From Brevundimonas sp. UBA7506 (GTDB lineage: Bacteria > Pseudomonadota > Alphaproteobacteria > Caulobacterales > Caulobacteraceae), in the NCBI RefSeq assembly GCF_002479495.1, contig NZ_DLNQ01000015.1:317496-381495 (forward strand): a stretch of DNA of 64,000 bases, given 5' to 3'. A program made the position numbers and the translations under genes. The notes beneath the pieces are model-generated. The model saw nothing but the letters and a program-made list of their open reading frames with translations, was not told the origin of the DNA and made no database searches. This document shows positions 62,595 to 64,000 of the stretch, one piece after another; the first letter of the stretch is position 1; each line of letters begins with the position of its first letter.

Positions 62595-63922
62595 GCACGC
62601 TGTCCATCCGCACCCTGACGGCGGGCTTCACTGTCGCGGCCATCCTGCTGTGCCTGACGGTCGCCTTCGTCATCGCCCTAGCCTTTCCCGCCCCGCCGCC
62701 CGCGCGGGTGACGCTGGCCGAGGCGCAGGCGGCTCTGACCGGTGAAGCGGAGACGGGCTGGCGGCGTCGCGTCGTCGCCGCGCCGCCGTTTGAGGCCGCG
62801 CGCGCCGGCCAGGCTCTGGTGGCCCAGGCCGGGCTGGCGGTGCTGCTGGACGCGCCGATGGCCGAGGTGCGGGTGCGACCGCTGAGCCCCGAGCGCGTTC
62901 CGGCGGGCGGCTCCCTGCCGCCTGCGCCGTCGGAGGGACTGAAGGCCCTGTTGGCGAGCATGGCCCTTTCGCCGGGGATGAGCTTCGCCTCCTTCGAGGC
63001 GGCGGCGCGTCAGGCGGACGGGCGCTGGGCGGTGGTGACGCCGCCGTCGCCGTGGCTGACGCCGCAGCGGTTGCGCATGGGGCTGGCCTTCCTGATCGCC
63101 GCCGCCGTCCTGTTGCCGCTGGCCCTGTGGGGGGCGGGACGGCTGGCCGCGCCGTTCCAGCGGCTGGCCGAGGCGGCGCGCGGCGATGAACCCGCGACGG
63201 CCTTCGTCGGCGGCCCGCGCGAGGCGGCGGAAGCGGCCCGGGCTCTGGACGCCATGCGCGACCGTCTGGGCGAGGCGCTGAAGGAACGCACCGCCATCAT
63301 GGCCGCCGTGGCCCACGACCTGAGAACACCGCTGACCGGCCTGCGTCTGCGGGTGGAGGGGCTGGCGGAAATCCCGCGCGAGGCCGCCATCGCCGACATC
63401 GCCCGGATGGAGCGGCTGATCGCCCAACTGTTGACCTATGTGCGCGGCGAGGAGGCGCCATGGACGTCCGAGCCTTTGGACCTTGCCGATCTGGCGCGTG
63501 AATGCGTGGCGCGACAGGTGGCGATGGGACGAGACGTGACGCTGGTGGCGGACGGCGAGCATCTGGTTCGCGGCGATCGGGACCAGTTGGAGCGCGCCCT
63601 GGCCAATCTGATCGACAATGCGGTGCTGTATGGCGACCGGGCCGAGATCGCTGTGACGTCGGAAGGTGGAGAGGTCGTCGTCGTCATCGACGACGGAGGG
63701 CCGGGCCTGCCGCAGGATCAGCTGGAGGCGGTCTTTACCCCCTTCCGTCGCCTGGAGGCCTCGCGCAGCCGCGCCACCGGCGGCGCCGGGCTGGGCCTGC
63801 CCATCAGCCGATCGATCGTGGAGCGCGGCGGCGGCACGGTCGTACTGCGCCCTGGACCTGTCGACGGAACGAGAGCGTTGGTGCGCCTGCCGGGCATTGT
63901 CCTTGCCGGCGTCGCCCGATGA
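62591..63922 (+). CDS. Sensor histidine kinase
   Basis: A 443-residue membrane kinase partnered with the OmpR-type regulator. Two membrane segments (about 11-35 and 160-180) bracket a periplasmic sensor of about 120 residues rich in Ala/Pro. A HAMP linker precedes HisKA with His242 (VAHDLRTPLTGLRLR). The ATPase domain has NLIDNAVLYGD (N box), IDDGGPGLP and GGAGLGLPISRSIVE. It resembles EnvZ-type kinases; the signal is unknown. The 78 bases after its stop hold nothing recognisable. Confidence 0.93.
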   Translation: MSTLSIRTLTAGFTVAAILLCLTVAFVIALAFPAPPPARVTLAEAQAALTGEAETGWRRRVVAAPPFEAARAGQALVAQAGLAVLLDAPMAEVRVRPLSPERVPAGGSLPPAPSEGLKALLASMALSPGMSFASFEAAARQADGRWAVVTPPSPWLTPQRLRMGLAFLIAAAVLLPLALWGAGRLAAPFQRLAEAARGDEPATAFVGGPREAAEAARALDAMRDRLGEALKERTAIMAAVAHDLRTPLTGLRLRVEGLAEIPREAAIADIARMERLIAQLLTYVRGEEAPWTSEPLDLADLARECVARQVAMGRDVTLVADGEHLVRGDRDQLERALANLIDNAVLYGDRAEIAVTSEGGEVVVVIDDGGPGLPQDQLEAVFTPFRRLEASRSRATGGAGLGLPISRSIVERGGGTVVLRPGPVDGTRALVRLPGIVLAGVAR

Positions 63923-64000
63923 AGAGCGGGGAGCGTCCCGGGTACGCGACCATTCGCAGGTCGTTCTGATCTAGTCGAGCGGGCCGTTAGGCTTTAGCAA

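Overview
The window is a GC-rich, densely packed chromosomal segment of an alphaproteobacterium, most likely Caulobacterales and plausibly Brevundimonas. This is a judgement from gene content and order (ubiG/lysC/ptsP/prfA/prmC, a DUF4167 protein, ftsEX, an argH-lptM-lysA operon, a TonB-receptor-rich envelope) and was not checked by any search. Most genes are housekeeping, with many 1-4 base stop/start overlaps.

Layout. 1-7.6 kb: a truncated mutT, an orphan Flp pilin, a methyltransferase, then comF-grxC-nitrilase-DUF1178-AraC, small stress/envelope genes, and ubiG with a small ATPase. 7.6-23.2 kb: lysC, ptsP, a RodZ-like protein, ispG, a GST, a TauE exporter, an orphan response regulator, prfA and prmC (split by an inverted yihY), DUF4167, a hybrid kinase, a DUF4893 lipoprotein and a small SPFH-tail-like membrane protein, closed by a strong terminator. 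23.2-32.7 kb: a serine hydrolase, a BCCT transporter, a TonB receptor, a LysE exporter and clpB.

32.7-34.4 kb: a low-GC accessory island between clpB and yciI. It holds a reverse transcriptase gene of the defence-associated (DRT/UG) type, interrupted by one in-frame TAG. Ahead of it lies a 442-base non-coding leader ending in a strong stem-loop. By recall of published systems this looks most like a DRT2-class anti-phage locus (ncRNA plus RT), either decayed or dependent on readthrough. It is the most interesting object in the window.

34.4-42.4 kb: yciI, a palindromic repeat, and a branched-chain 2-oxoacid dehydrogenase operon (bkdA1-bkdA2-bkdB-X-lpdV) divergent from its Lrp-type regulator bkdR. 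X is a low-GC secreted protein fitted into the operon with an ATGA overlap. 42.4-60.1 kb: a DinG-type helicase, ybaK, a VOC protein, DUF2125-unknown-hisC, a MipA-like porin, ftsE-ftsX-ydcF-plsC, a zinc-ribbon protein with a phosphoribosyltransferase, argH-lptM-lysA, a TlpA thioredoxin and a DUF885 protein. 60.2-64 kb: tRNA-Arg(CCG) next to a low-GC stretch with an arsH-like relic, a secreted HELGH protein, and an OmpR/kinase two-component pair.

Two copies of a ~170 bp palindromic repeat lie in opposite orientation near 34.9 and 58.4 kb, and an unrelated 148 bp palindromic repeat lies at 45.4 kb.
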